Positions 25,828 to 36,119 of a stretch of DNA of 64,000 nucleotides are shown piece after piece. Below the pieces are notes generated by a model, which saw only the letters and a list, made by a program, of their open reading frames with translations, did not search any database and had not been told where the DNA came from. The stretch's first letter is position 1; each line of letters starts with the position of its first letter. Location: assembly GCF_004801305.1 (NCBI RefSeq), contig NZ_SSOD01000016.1, positions 51,480 through 115,479 of the forward strand, given 5' to 3'. A program made the translations under genes and the position numbers. Source of the DNA: Pseudothauera rhizosphaerae (GTDB lineage Bacteria; Pseudomonadota; Gammaproteobacteria; Burkholderiales; Rhodocyclaceae).

Positions 25828-28800
25828 CTAGCACGGCAGCCGCCCCAGCCCTTCGCGCAAGCCCGCAAATCCCTTCAACTGCGTGCCGCTGCCGGCGGCG
25901 AGCGAGAAGGCATCCACGCCGCCGCGCGCCTGGTGGGTGCCGCCGTGCAGCAGACCGGCCAGGCCCGACGTGTCCGCACCCTGCTGCGGACGGCTCCATG
26001 CCGGTGCACCCTGCCGTTCGGCGTCCAGCCGCGAGAGGGCGTGCTGCAACTGCGACCAATGCGCCTCGACGGCCTTGTCGGCACCGAACCCATGCGTGCC
26101 CTCCCAGGCATTCCCGGATTCGGACCATGGCGCGAACCAGCCCTGGCCCAGGCCGGGCACCGCCTTGCGGCCGTCCCGCCCGAAACCATCGAAGAAGCGC
26201 TCCAGCGCATCGTGGCCGTACCGCTGCCCCGGACGCCACGGCTTCGCGCCCGGCCCGTCGTGATGGCCGGAACCGTGGCCGGGCAGCGGCAGATCCGGGC
26301 AGTACCCCACGCTCTCGTCGCCCGTGGGCACGATCGTCCTGTTGCCGAAGCTGATCTTGAAGGTATCGGCTGCCGCGGAGCATTCACCGTGCCCGTCGGT
26401 CACGGAGATACGGACCTCGATGCTCCCCTTGGCGCCGGCCGGCGCGGTACCGCTGAAGGTCTGCGTGGCGGCATCGAAGCCGAGCCAACCGGGCAGCGGT
26501 TTGCCGTTCTTGAGCGTGGCCGTGTAGGTGAGCGTGTCGTTGCGGTCGCGGTCGACGAAGCTGCCGGCCGGCACCTGCCACAAGAAGGACTTGCCCTTGG
26601 CAAGCTGCACGTCCTGCAGGCTGCGCGCCAAGTACGGCGCATCGTTGGTGCCCTGGATGGTCACCGCCAGTTCGCCGGCGCTGCGGTTCGTGCCGTCGCT
26701 GGCCAGGTAGGTGAAGCGCTCCACCCCGATCTCGCCCGCGCCCAGGCCCTGCACCTTGGCAGAGCCGTTGTCCAGCGCGTACGCATAGCCCCCGTTGGGC
26801 AGCAGCGTGAGCCAGCCGTACTCGCCGCGGCGGACGCCGGGATCGGCCACCGTAAGATGGCCGCCTTGCGGAGCATGGTCGTTGGCGAGCACGTTCCCCC
26901 AGGCGGCCAGCCAGCGGTCTTCCGTGACGGTGGCCTCGTCGAGCACGGTCACCGGCGCCGGGTCGGCGCTGTCCTGGACCCGCAGCGTAAACGTCTGGCT
27001 CGCCGAGGCGCCGGCCAGATCGGTGGCGGTTACCGCGATGCGGTAGTCGCCGGCCTGTGCGGGAGTGCCGCTGAAACTGCCGGTTTGCGCATCGAAGGAG
27101 AGCCAGTCCGGCAAGGGATTTCCGTCCGCGAGCGCGGCCGCAAGGCTCAGCGAATCGCCCGCATCGATGTCCACAAACGCCCCGGCGGGAATCTGCCAGA
27201 CGGCGGCCATGCCCGGCTCCGCCGTCTGGTCCGCGAGCGCCTCGCCAGCCAGGGGCGCGTCGTTGACGTTCGCCACGTCCAGCGTGAAAGTCTGCGAGGC
27301 GGAGGCCCCGGCCAGGTCGGTCGCGGCGACGGTGATCGCGACGCTGCCCACCGCTTCGTTGCCGGGCACGCCGGAGAAGGTGCGCGTTGCCGCGTCGAAG
27401 GCCAGCCATGCCGGCAGCGGCGAACCGTCGGCCAGTTGCGCCGACCAGTTCAGCACGTCCCCCGCATCCACGTCGCGGAAGGCGTCTTCCGGCAGAACGA
27501 ACGAGAAGGCCTCGTCCTCGGTGAGGCTCCGGTTGGCGAGGGACGCACCGGCTTCCGGCGCGTCGTTGGTGTTGTGCACGTCGAGCCGCACGGTCTGCGT
27601 GGCCAGCAGTCCGTAGTCGCCCCATGCCTCCAGCACGATGTCCAGCGTGCCAACGTCGTCGTTGCCCGGCGTGCCGAAGAAAACGCCGCGCGCCCCGTCG
27701 AAGACGAGCCAGTTCGGCAGCACGCCGCCGTCGGCCAACCGGGCGTGCAGCAGCCTGGCCTGGCCGAAGGCGCCTTCCTGATCGAACCCGGACAGATCGA
27801 CGGTGTACCGATAGGGCGCATCCTCGACGGCCGCGGGCACATCCCCGGCATCGGTCTCAACGGGGTCGCCGGCGCCGATCAGCACCGGCAGCGCCGCCAT
27901 TTCCCCATCGTCGAAACGCAGCGCCGTCACCGTCGGCGTACCGTCCTGCGTCTTGGCCAGATAGTCCGGGATGCGGATCTCATCGCCGGGGCCGTAGCGC
28001 AGCACCAGCGTATCGCCGTCCCAGCCGATCTCCAGGTCCGCAAGGACGATGCCGGGGCCGAACACGATGAAGTTGTCGCTGGGGCCGTCCAGGATGGTGT
28101 CGATGCCGTCGCCCCGGTTGAAGAAATAGCCATCGACCCCGTCGCCGCCGATGAGGGTGTCGTTGCCCGCACCGCCATGGAACTCGTTGACGCCCGTACC
28201 GCCGTCGAGCACGTCGTCTCCTTCGTGGCCGTACAGGCGGTCGTCCAGGTTGGTGCCGTGGAGCACGTCGTCTTCGCCGTCGCCCTCCACCGTGAAACCC
28301 CACGTAACCAGCGTGGCGTAATCCACCACCGTGCCGTCGGCGAACACGAAGGTGTCCACCGCATGGCCGCCGCCCAGCACGTCCTGCGGGTTGAAGCCCG
28401 ACAGGCGCAGCACATCGCCTTCGCCGCCGTAACGGATGAGCAGGAAGTGGCCGCCCTCGCCGTCGTCGGCGAAGCTCAGCCGGTCTTGCAGCGCATCCGC
28501 CTCGATGCCGGGGCCAAAGCGCACGGCATTGCCCGCATCGGTCGTGGACACATCCACGATGGTCACCTCGCCATCGCCCAGGTTGACATCGTAGGCGTCC
28601 TGCGTCTGCCCGTCGTAGCGCACCCCGCGGGCGAGCAGTTCATCGAAGCCCAGCGTGGCACCCGTCCATGACAAATGTATTTCCGCCACCGGGGCCTGCA
28701 TGCCGGGCATGCGCGGGTCGAAGCCGGCAAAGCGCACGCTGCCGCCGTCTTCGCCCAGGCGCAGCAAGAGGTCATGGCCGTCGAACTCCAGGTACAGATC

Positions 28801-31800
28801 GTCGGCGCTCACGTCGGCGCTCAGTTCGAGGCGGTTGTGATCCTCGGCACGCCATGTTTCGACGATGGTCGTTTCCGCGGCGTAGTACTGATAGACGTGA
28901 TAAGTGTCCGACCCCACGCCCCCCACCAGCAGGTCCGAACCGCCGTTGCCGTCCAGATAATCGTCGCCTTCGCCGCCAACCAGCGTATCGGCATACTGCG
29001 TGCCGTACAGCCAAGCGCCTTCGTCATGGCCGAACTCCGTCCGTCCGGCAACTTCGATCTCATCGGCGGCGACCTCCGTACCGTCGGCAAAGCGGATGAT
29101 GTCCACGGAACGGGTCTGCGTGGCACGATGGGGCGCATAGCCGCGCAGAATCACGCGGTCGCCGGGTCGGTCCGCGAACTCGATCACCAGATCACCGTCG
29201 CGCTCCGAGTAGATCAAATCCTCCGGCCGGATTCCCTCACCGAACTCCAGCACGTTGGGGGCGTCGTCGATGAAGGGATCGCCCTCTCCCCCCTCCTCAT
29301 CAGTGCTCCCCATGGAAAATCCAACAAAGGAAGGTATGACGGGGCCACCAGCTCCTCTGATGTCCCGGTGATCGTCATCGATGATCACCTCCTGGTCGCC
29401 GGCCCGGTACACATAGGTATCCCCGCCCCATTCACCGTAGAGTTCATCCCGGCCCGCGCCTCCACGCAGGGTGTCCGCCCCCAAGCCGCCGTGAAGTATG
29501 TCGTCGCCGGCCCCTCCGTCGAGCACGTCGTCGCCATCCAGACCCATCACGATGTCGTTGCCTTCGCCCGCATCGAGCACGTCGCCCTCCGGACTACCGT
29601 AGAGCACGTCGTCACCGCTGGTGGGAATATTGGCCGCCAAGTGAGGAGCCGCGAAAAGATCGCCGGTCTGCGCGTAGGCCACGGCTTCCAATCCACCAGC
29701 CGGTGCCGCCCGACCGCTCAGTTCGAACCCGCTGCCGTCGAAGGCAAGGGGAGTCTCGGACGTAGCCGCCATCAATGCTGCCGTCTGAGAACGAACCCAG
29801 CCCGCAAAATCGAACACGCGCGCCTTACCCTCGGCGTCGATGAACTGGATGCGTTCGAGATCGCCCGGCAGTGTGTCGGCATCTGCCCCGGCGAGCGTGA
29901 CCGAACCACCTTTACCGCCATCGACCGACAGCACCAACCGCCCATCGAGATCAAAAGCGATCGTGAGCATGGCTGGTTCGATACCCGCACCGAAAGACAG
30001 GGTGTCCCGCCCCTCGCCGGCTCCAACCCAATCGTGGCCGTCTCCGTAATTGAATACGAACACGTCGTCCCCGGCCCCGCCGTCCAGTTCGTCGTCGCCC
30101 GTCTCACCCGCGATCAGATCGTCGCCGCTATTGACATACACATAGTCGTTGCCGCTACCGGCCGAGACGACATTGCTCCCCCCCGCAAGGTATACGTAGT
30201 CATCGTTAGCCCCCGCGCGCACGGCCACCGATTCGCCTGTGTAGTCATAGATCGAGTCATCGGCTGCGCTGCCCAGAATCGTGGTGCCGTCGCCTTGTTC
30301 CCGCCATTGCGAGCCCATCACGCCACCGTCGGCACGCTCAACCATTTCTTCGAGCGTCAATTCGGTACCATCGTCGAAACGGAAACGCTTGATCGCCCCG
30401 CGCCCGAGATCGCTCCATGCCCCATTGCGCAGCACCAGCGCATCGTTGCCGCCAATGCCAACCACCATGTCGATGTAACCGATATCTCCGGGTTGGGTGT
30501 CCCAATTGCGCCCACCCATTTGCACGGTCACATCCTCCAGCCGGATGCCTGGAGCGAACAGCACAGTGTCGTCCGCCACTTGGGCAGAAGCGGCATGAAC
30601 GGTATCCAGCCCGGAACCCTGCGCCAGGACATAGGTATTGCTGCCGGCACCGCCGTACAGTTCATCGCGGCCAGAGCCGCCTTCGAGCACATCGCTGCCG
30701 TCTTCGCCGTAGAGCAGGTCGTCACCGTCCCCGCCCATCAGCGTATCGTTGCCTTCCCGGCCATGAATGGTGCTGTGCTTCTCCGTGCCAACGATCAGTT
30801 CATCCTCCGGCGAGCCGTACAGGACCTCCGAATCATCTCCCACGTTGAGTAATGTCTGGACTTCATTCGCGCTCAATGACGCACCGTTGGTGAACTCGAA
30901 ACTGTGAATGCGCTGCCAGTCGTACAGCCACCCATTGATCCGGACCGAATCGCCGGAGGCAATCACCGTGGCGATGAGATCCTTGCCCTCCAGGCTGAAG
31001 CTCACGCCAAACTGGTCGATGCCGTCCTTGAAGACGATTTTCCCAGGACCGCCCTCGATCACGTCCTGCCCGTCGCCGATGCCGAAGTGGTAATTGTGGT
31101 ATCCCCCGAGATTGAAGAAACGATCGTCTCCCGCACCGCCGTCGATTTCGGCATTGGCGTGTCCGCCAACAATCACATCGTCGCCCGGAGTGCCAACAGT
31201 CGTCCGTACAGCCAACGCTTCACGATTCCACACGGTGCCATCGGCAAAGTGCAACTGATCGATGCCATAACCGTATTCCCCCGTCGAACCCCAGGTCTGG
31301 TTACGCACCACGACACCCGTACCGTCGGACAGCGTCACTGCCATATCCCCCTGTACGGTCCAGCGCACGGTGACATCCTCGGGCCCGATGCCTGCCGCCA
31401 GTTCCAGCGTGTCCAAGCCGTCCGGGTCGTAGCCTTCCTCGATCACGCTTTGCCCGTCGCCCAGGCCGATGCGGTAGGTATCGGAGCCCTCGCCTCCCCG
31501 CAGCACGTCGTTGCCCCGCCCGCCTTCCAGCGTGTCGTCGCCTGAATTGCCCAGCAGCGTGTCGTTCCCGCCCCCGCCGACGATCAGATTGTCCCGCCCG
31601 GCAAAGCCGTGCAACAGCTCGTCACCGTCGCCGCCGATGAGCACCTGGGAGCGGATCGCCTCGGTATCCCACACCGTGCCATCGGCAAAGACGATCTCCT
31701 CCACGGCATAGCGGTTGCCGGCATTGAAATGGTTCTTGACCGTGATCGTCTCGCCCGTGTCGAGGATCGTCAGCACCAGGTCGTCCGACACCTGCCATGT

Positions 31801-34437
31801 GTTCACCTGAACCTGGACCCGTTCGAGCCGAACGTCCGCCGGGCCGATGCCGGGCTTCAGTTCGATGCGGTCCACCTCGTCCGCCAGCCACGAATCTTCG
31901 GTGATCGTGTCGTGCCCGTCGCCGCGGCCGAAGCGGTAGGTGTCGCTGCCGGTACCGCCGGTCAGGGTGTCGTTGCCGGCACCGCCGTCGATGACGTCGT
32001 CACCTGCAAAACCTTGCAAGTCATCATTGCCAGCTTCGCCGGTCAGTACGGCCATGCGGATGGCCTGGGCATCCCACACCGTGCCATCGACAAACACGAT
32101 CTGTTCCACCGCGTAATAGCTACCGCTGTTGAAGTGATTCTTGACGGTGATCGTCTCGCCCGTGTCGCGGATCGTCAGTACCAGATCATCCGAGATCTGC
32201 CAGCCCGTCTTGGCCTGCACCCGCTCCAGCTTGACATCCGCCGCCCCGATGCCGGCCTTCAGTTCGATGCGGTCGACATCACTCGTTCCCCATGAACCTT
32301 CGGTGATCGTGTCGTGCCCGTCGCCACGGCCGAAGCGGTAGGTGTCGCTGCCCTCCCCGCCCTGCAACTGGTCGTTTCCGGCGCCCCCGTCGAGGGTGTC
32401 GTTGCCTGCCCCGCCGATCAGCGTGTCGTGGCCATCGCGGCCCAATATCCGGTCGTTGCCACCCAGCCCATTGATGAGATCGTCTGAACTGCTGCCGCGC
32501 AGTACGTCGCTGCCCTGTGTCGGCGTGTTCGTTCCCACCCAGCCGGACAGCGCCACGGAAAAGGTCTCCGCCACGTCTGTTCCCAACGGAGCCAACTGCG
32601 CCTGGAGTTCCGCCATGTCCAGTTGATCCAGCAGCCCCATGCCCCGCAGGGCATGGACGAACTCGCCCAGTTCTTCCAGGCCCGCCTCACGGTCGACTCC
32701 GATCCGCCCAGCCAGAGTGGAGGCCACCTCGGACAGGTCGCCCACCACGCTCTCGATCTCGTCATCCCAGCCGTAGCGAATCTGCTGGAACAAGTCCTTG
32801 AGATGGCTTTGCGCCATCAGTTGCCCATATACCAGCGCTTCCAGTTGGGCATAGGCTTCGTTCAGCGTGCGGCCCGCGTCCCGGCCCGGATTCCGGCCCC
32901 AACTGCGCTGCGACCATGCCTGCCCCAGGAAGGCTTCCAGCGCCTCCAGCCGGCGCGCGTCTCCGATGGCATTACCCCACCCGGAGTTCGTGCGGCTGGC
33001 CGGGTGGATGTCTTGCACTCCCGTCCAGCGGTAGATGATCTCGGTCACCAGCGCGTTGCGTTCGTCCGCATCCGCCGTGCCCACGAAGCGTTCGACCAGT
33101 GCGGTCAGTTCAGGATCGAGCACCATCGCCTGGTGCAGGTCGCGCACCTTGCCGTAGCCCTGCGCATCGGGCAGCGCGGCAATGTCTTCGGGCACTTCCA
33201 GCCATTCGGTGGGCACGCTGTAGGCCGCATCGGACTTGAACCACACGTCGGAGGCAGTGCGCTCCTCCCCGTCCGTGGTGGTGAAACTGCCCACCTGCTT
33301 GTGGGCGTTGCCGTTGGCATCCACGTGGCTGGAATTCGTATAGCCCACATCGATGCTCTGCACGCCAGCCTCTTCCAGCGTCAGCAGTTCGCCCTCGTCA
33401 GTGTAGCCATCGCCATCAGCATCCCGCCATACGCGCAGTTCGGAGAAAGCCGCATCGGCCGCGTCGATCCAGCCGTCGCCGTTGCCATCCAGTTCGGCCA
33501 GCGCCTGGAACCCGTTGGCTGCCTTGCGCCCGTCAGAGAGTAGCGTCTCGGAGCCGAACATTTCCCGCCCGGTGTCGATCAGACCGTTGCCGTTGAGGTC
33601 GCGTACAAGGAGGCCGTCTCCGTTCGCAACCCAGCCCGTCAGTTCGGCAAAGCCGTCCGAAGCGTGGTCGAAATGCACCCCAACCGACAGGCCGATAGTC
33701 TGGATGCCATTTCCATTAAGATCCAAAATGATAGGAGAAGCGTAGTTGGATGCAGTAGACGTCTTATTCCCTATACCATCCCAAATATCACTAAAACCAT
33801 CACGGAACCAAACCCTGTCTTTTATTTGATCATACCATTCTCTAATTCTATTAAACCCATCATGCCTGCTTTTCATCCATTCATAAAGATCACCCCAAAA
33901 ATCCCGTCCTGTATCTGGAGCGGGAGTATCCCCACCCGGCAAATCAAAACCAGAGCCAGGAGACCAGTAATCTGTTGGCCCATCCATTTTAGGTGACTGT
34001 AAACCTGTTTCTCGAAGAGCCTCATCTACCGTTGAATTTGAGTTACTTGTTCTAGGATCATAGGGAATATCATTATGATCAACATCTCTAAATACATCTT
34101 TTATTATGTCCCATTCGCGGGATAGATCGCCCCCTTCTTTTATAGTTTCCCGTGGATGAGGAGTTGCATCTTGATCGGGATTTAGAGGGTCCCGCGCAGG
34201 GTCCCAATCCGGACTCTGATCCGTATACCTTCCGGTATCAGTTTTAATGTTACCAAACGGGGAACTAGAAGATTCATTTTTGCCACCATTTTCAGCTCCG
34301 GGACCAAAATACCCCGGACCTCCTCGCGCATAAAACTGCTCACCATTTGCATTAGTATATAAAATATATTTGTGGTATATACCTAACCCCCCAACTACTG
34401 CTGCAGGGGTATAGCCGACCTCAATTTTCTCAGACAT
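25828..34437 (-). CDS. Giant RTX surface/secreted protein with cadherin-like and VCBS domains
   Basis: 2869 residues from ATG 34437, GAGAGG five bases upstream. N-terminal ~240 residues are AT-rich in code and unlike known domains (Gly/Asp/Pro-rich, no signal peptide). Then an EF-hand-like region typical of FrpA/C-type proteins (DLNGNGLID, DGNGDGWIDAAD, DADGDGYTDEGE, residues 245-360), a helical region to about 640, and nine groups of GGxGxDxxx calcium nonapeptides between about 655 and 2110, interleaved with HCBP-related strands (DLVLTI-DTGETITVKNHF). Next are three tandem putative-Ig/CADG domains (about 2190-2490), one VCBS domain (2490-2590), a fourth CADG domain (2600-2690), then an unstructured C-terminus that should hold the type I signal. 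It is exported uncleaved at the N-terminus by the HlyB/HlyD system. A toxin or adhesin; no catalytic domain recognised. Confidence 0.93.
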   Translation of the reverse strand: MSEKIEVGYTPAAVVGGLGIYHKYILYTNANGEQFYARGGPGYFGPGAENGGKNESSSSPFGNIKTDTGRYTDQSPDWDPARDPLNPDQDATPHPRETIKEGGDLSREWDIIKDVFRDVDHNDIPYDPRTSNSNSTVDEALRETGLQSPKMDGPTDYWSPGSGFDLPGGDTPAPDTGRDFWGDLYEWMKSRHDGFNRIREWYDQIKDRVWFRDGFSDIWDGIGNKTSTASNYASPIILDLNGNGIQTIGLSVGVHFDHASDGFAELTGWVANGDGLLVRDLNGNGLIDTGREMFGSETLLSDGRKAANGFQALAELDGNGDGWIDAADAAFSELRVWRDADGDGYTDEGELLTLEEAGVQSIDVGYTNSSHVDANGNAHKQVGSFTTTDGEERTASDVWFKSDAAYSVPTEWLEVPEDIAALPDAQGYGKVRDLHQAMVLDPELTALVERFVGTADADERNALVTEIIYRWTGVQDIHPASRTNSGWGNAIGDARRLEALEAFLGQAWSQRSWGRNPGRDAGRTLNEAYAQLEALVYGQLMAQSHLKDLFQQIRYGWDDEIESVVGDLSEVASTLAGRIGVDREAGLEELGEFVHALRGMGLLDQLDMAELQAQLAPLGTDVAETFSVALSGWVGTNTPTQGSDVLRGSSSDDLINGLGGNDRILGRDGHDTLIGGAGNDTLDGGAGNDQLQGGEGSDTYRFGRGDGHDTITEGSWGTSDVDRIELKAGIGAADVKLERVQAKTGWQISDDLVLTIRDTGETITVKNHFNSGSYYAVEQIVFVDGTVWDAQAIRMAVLTGEAGNDDLQGFAGDDVIDGGAGNDTLTGGTGSDTYRFGRGDGHDTITEDSWLADEVDRIELKPGIGPADVRLERVQVQVNTWQVSDDLVLTILDTGETITVKNHFNAGNRYAVEEIVFADGTVWDTEAIRSQVLIGGDGDELLHGFAGRDNLIVGGGGNDTLLGNSGDDTLEGGRGNDVLRGGEGSDTYRIGLGDGQSVIEEGYDPDGLDTLELAAGIGPEDVTVRWTVQGDMAVTLSDGTGVVVRNQTWGSTGEYGYGIDQLHFADGTVWNREALAVRTTVGTPGDDVIVGGHANAEIDGGAGDDRFFNLGGYHNYHFGIGDGQDVIEGGPGKIVFKDGIDQFGVSFSLEGKDLIATVIASGDSVRINGWLYDWQRIHSFEFTNGASLSANEVQTLLNVGDDSEVLYGSPEDELIVGTEKHSTIHGREGNDTLMGGDGDDLLYGEDGSDVLEGGSGRDELYGGAGSNTYVLAQGSGLDTVHAASAQVADDTVLFAPGIRLEDVTVQMGGRNWDTQPGDIGYIDMVVGIGGNDALVLRNGAWSDLGRGAIKRFRFDDGTELTLEEMVERADGGVMGSQWREQGDGTTILGSAADDSIYDYTGESVAVRAGANDDYVYLAGGSNVVSAGSGNDYVYVNSGDDLIAGETGDDELDGGAGDDVFVFNYGDGHDWVGAGEGRDTLSFGAGIEPAMLTIAFDLDGRLVLSVDGGKGGSVTLAGADADTLPGDLERIQFIDAEGKARVFDFAGWVRSQTAALMAATSETPLAFDGSGFELSGRAAPAGGLEAVAYAQTGDLFAAPHLAANIPTSGDDVLYGSPEGDVLDAGEGNDIVMGLDGDDVLDGGAGDDILHGGLGADTLRGGAGRDELYGEWGGDTYVYRAGDQEVIIDDDHRDIRGAGGPVIPSFVGFSMGSTDEEGGEGDPFIDDAPNVLEFGEGIRPEDLIYSERDGDLVIEFADRPGDRVILRGYAPHRATQTRSVDIIRFADGTEVAADEIEVAGRTEFGHDEGAWLYGTQYADTLVGGEGDDYLDGNGGSDLLVGGVGSDTYHVYQYYAAETTIVETWRAEDHNRLELSADVSADDLYLEFDGHDLLLRLGEDGGSVRFAGFDPRMPGMQAPVAEIHLSWTGATLGFDELLARGVRYDGQTQDAYDVNLGDGEVTIVDVSTTDAGNAVRFGPGIEADALQDRLSFADDGEGGHFLLIRYGGEGDVLRLSGFNPQDVLGGGHAVDTFVFADGTVVDYATLVTWGFTVEGDGEDDVLHGTNLDDRLYGHEGDDVLDGGTGVNEFHGGAGNDTLIGGDGVDGYFFNRGDGIDTILDGPSDNFIVFGPGIVLADLEIGWDGDTLVLRYGPGDEIRIPDYLAKTQDGTPTVTALRFDDGEMAALPVLIGAGDPVETDAGDVPAAVEDAPYRYTVDLSGFDQEGAFGQARLLHARLADGGVLPNWLVFDGARGVFFGTPGNDDVGTLDIVLEAWGDYGLLATQTVRLDVHNTNDAPEAGASLANRSLTEDEAFSFVLPEDAFRDVDAGDVLNWSAQLADGSPLPAWLAFDAATRTFSGVPGNEAVGSVAITVAATDLAGASASQTFTLDVANVNDAPLAGEALADQTAEPGMAAVWQIPAGAFVDIDAGDSLSLAAALADGNPLPDWLSFDAQTGSFSGTPAQAGDYRIAVTATDLAGASASQTFTLRVQDSADPAPVTVLDEATVTEDRWLAAWGNVLANDHAPQGGHLTVADPGVRRGEYGWLTLLPNGGYAYALDNGSAKVQGLGAGEIGVERFTYLASDGTNRSAGELAVTIQGTNDAPYLARSLQDVQLAKGKSFLWQVPAGSFVDRDRNDTLTYTATLKNGKPLPGWLGFDAATQTFSGTAPAGAKGSIEVRISVTDGHGECSAAADTFKISFGNRTIVPTGDESVGYCPDLPLPGHGSGHHDGPGAKPWRPGQRYGHDALERFFDGFGRDGRKAVPGLGQGWFAPWSESGNAWEGTHGFGADKAVEAHWSQLQHALSRLDAERQGAPAWSRPQQGADTSGLAGLLHGGTHQARGGVDAFSLAAGSGTQLKGFAGLREGLGRLPC

Positions 34438-34451
34438 GACAGCCTCTCTTA

Positions 34452-34949
34452 TCAAATCGAGTCAACCCAAATGGATGCCTCTACGTTACTTACTTCACCA
34501 TCTCTATCATTTATAAAAATTGTTATTACAACGTATTTTTGAAAGATTATCCTCTCAACTTTATATTTTTTTCTTGCCGTAAGACGACTTGCATTTCTTG
34601 GAATTAAGGTTTGAAAATTTCTCTTTGTCTCTTCATCTGCATATAGTTTAAATTCACCATCCGGCCATTTCCTTGCACCATCGTGCCTATATTCCCCAAC
34701 ATCAAAGCCGTATCCCTTCAAATCCGTCAATACTCTGAAAGCCTCCTCCCTAGAAACCCCTGGCTTTAAGTATCTTTGTACCACGGCATTTACTGCACCA
34801 TCTCTTTCTTTTTGCCCGCGCCCAGCCTTGTCCGCCTCAATCCAAGCAGATTCCATTTCTGCTATCATTGTGCCAACCCATGAATTATTATCCATTTTGC
34901 ATCCACCAATTAGTATTAAAAATGAAATCAAAGATATTATTATATTCAT
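34452..34949 (-). CDS. Small putative lipoprotein directly upstream of the RTX gene
   Basis: 165 residues from ATG 34949; an in-frame ATG at 35021 would extend it by 24. The N-terminus is a lipoprotein signal with lipobox LIGGC (Cys at about residue 18), then a mostly helical region with acidic patches (MIAEMESAWIEADKAGRG) and a mixed C-terminal half ending EASIWVDSI. Strongly AT-rich compared with the GC-rich surroundings. The stop lies 14 bases before the RTX ATG, so they are likely co-translated. The placement suggests a role tied to the RTX protein: surface retention, or protection of the producer. Family not recognised. Confidence 0.68.
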   Translation of the reverse strand: MNIIISLISFLILIGGCKMDNNSWVGTMIAEMESAWIEADKAGRGQKERDGAVNAVVQRYLKPGVSREEAFRVLTDLKGYGFDVGEYRHDGARKWPDGEFKLYADEETKRNFQTLIPRNASRLTARKKYKVERIIFQKYVVITIFINDRDGEVSNVEASIWVDSI

Positions 34950-35035
34950 GCCCACAAACTTAATGCCTATCACTCTATTCGCAGCAGGAATCGGATTGGT
35001 AATTTCATACCGACATTTCATATATCACCCGTATA

Positions 35036-35353
35036 TCAAATTAAAAATGTGACAAATAAACGGGGATCACACGTTAGATGTGATGGGGCCTTGTATATGT
35101 CTAGGCGGGCAGGCGGTCGAATAACTTCCAGCAGGAGAGGGCTTAAAGGCACAGAGGCAAAAGAGGCAAAGGGGTCAGGGACATTTGTTTTATTGATCTT
35201 ACCCACTGGACCACCGATTTTACCAATTATTGAAGGATCCATTCCTTTTGACTTTTGATCGTCTATGAAGGCATCAAATCCATCCAGAGCTGAACTTGAA
35301 ACATCACCAAGCGCCCCCAGAGAACCATCTTGACTCCCTTGATTGCAGCTCAT
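35036..35353 (-). CDS. Small unknown protein, possibly a truncated gene
   Basis: 105 residues. The ATG at 35353 overlaps the preceding membrane gene's stop (ATGA), which supports a real start. The first ~60 residues (SCNQGSQDGSLGALGDVSSSALDGF ...) are Gly/Ser/Asp-rich with no signal peptide; after the KINKTN region, composition changes to Pro/Leu-rich as though reading on through unrelated DNA. It could be the 5' remnant of a lost RTX or cargo gene, or a small peptide secreted with the system. AT-rich as the cassette. Function unknown. Confidence 0.4.
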   Translation of the reverse strand: MSCNQGSQDGSLGALGDVSSSALDGFDAFIDDQKSKGMDPSIIGKIGGPVGKINKTNVPDPFASFASVPLSPLLLEVIRPPARLDIYKAPSHLTCDPRLFVTFLI

Positions 35354-35904
35354 CTTTGTACCCCCCTACGCGAAAAAGCAGAGAACACAACCATATATGC
35401 GTGCATAACACCTATCCCAATGGCTCCCGTCAGCATCAATGCGGAAGGTGCAACGCCACCCACCCAAACAGCCCATTCACCACGTGTTAGTGGATACTCG
35501 ACCATCCACAGCATTCCAAAATATGCCAATCCATACAGCGGAACGGCAATCATCAGATGAGGTAACCACCCTCCGAAGTTTTCGTTCCTCTGACGCCAGT
35601 AATCTGCATAGCGGGATCGCCCCCCATTTCTCTTTACAATCAAATACGGAAGCAGTGGCGGAAAAATCCACGTCGCCAACACATGGCAGTGAATGAAATA
35701 TCGCGGATTGGCCGAAAAAGCGATTGAGTATTCGGAGAGATATGGGTTGATCTTGCTAGCGACGTCAAAGGCGACCTCACCAAATGCTGTATCCAGCCAA
35801 TTTGTGGGAACAAGCCATATCGCCAGAAAGTAACTGACGATCAAGAAAATTTCCGCCATGGAAATGGAAGGTGGCTTTACATCACTTGATGAATCTACCT
35901 GCAT
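35350..35904 (-). CDS. Small integral membrane protein of the RTX cassette
   Basis: 184 residues; GAGGAAAAATTA precedes the ATG at 35904. About four hydrophobic helices (near 15-33, 66-88, 112-133 and 143-168) linked by charged loops (KRNGGRSRYADYWRQRNENFGG). No family recognised. It overlaps the small gene at 35036 by four bases. Lies between the ABC exporter and the RTX gene in an AT-rich segment. By position it resembles immunity or accessory proteins of secreted bacteriocin-like systems, but this is inference. Confidence 0.6.
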   Translation of the reverse strand: MQVDSSSDVKPPSISMAEIFLIVSYFLAIWLVPTNWLDTAFGEVAFDVASKINPYLSEYSIAFSANPRYFIHCHVLATWIFPPLLPYLIVKRNGGRSRYADYWRQRNENFGGWLPHLMIAVPLYGLAYFGMLWMVEYPLTRGEWAVWVGGVAPSALMLTGAIGIGVMHAYMVVFSAFSRRGVQR

Positions 35905-36009
35905 TAATTTTTCCTCATGCTTTTACACTCCATCGGCTGCCGTCACACAACCGGTTCGCCCGAACATAGATTCACCCCCCTTTTCACCAAATTTTTCCTA
36001 CACATTTCA

Positions 36010-36119
36010 TTACCCGTTCATGCCTTCAGGATGCGTCCCCATACTCACCATCCCATCCACCTGCAACCCCCTGGGCACTTGATGGGTGATGAAAATCATC
36101 GTCACCCTGCCCTTGATGA
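36010..36119 (-). pseudogene. Duplicated fragment of the hlyB 3' end
   Basis: Bases 36050-36116 match 37544-37610, inside the end of the ABC exporter gene, at 63 of 67 positions by direct alignment. Read on the minus strand it keeps the exporter's frame (GRVTMIFITHQVPRGLQVDG, then MVSMGTHPEGMNG and a TAA at 36010). No start and no nucleotide-binding core remain. It marks a duplication or recombination of the exporter's tail around the cassette at 36275-37489. Confidence 0.82.

Noticed and set aside
25705..30852. Long open frames on the plus strand opposite the RTX gene (up to 988 residues)
   Set aside because: They mirror the GC-rich RTX repeats, have repetitive Arg/Gly/Val-rich composition without domains, and the minus-strand RTX motifs are unmistakable.
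28100..32500. Regular repeats that might be a CRISPR array
   Set aside because: They are coding repeats of RTX nonapeptides, variable in sequence and with no spacer structure.
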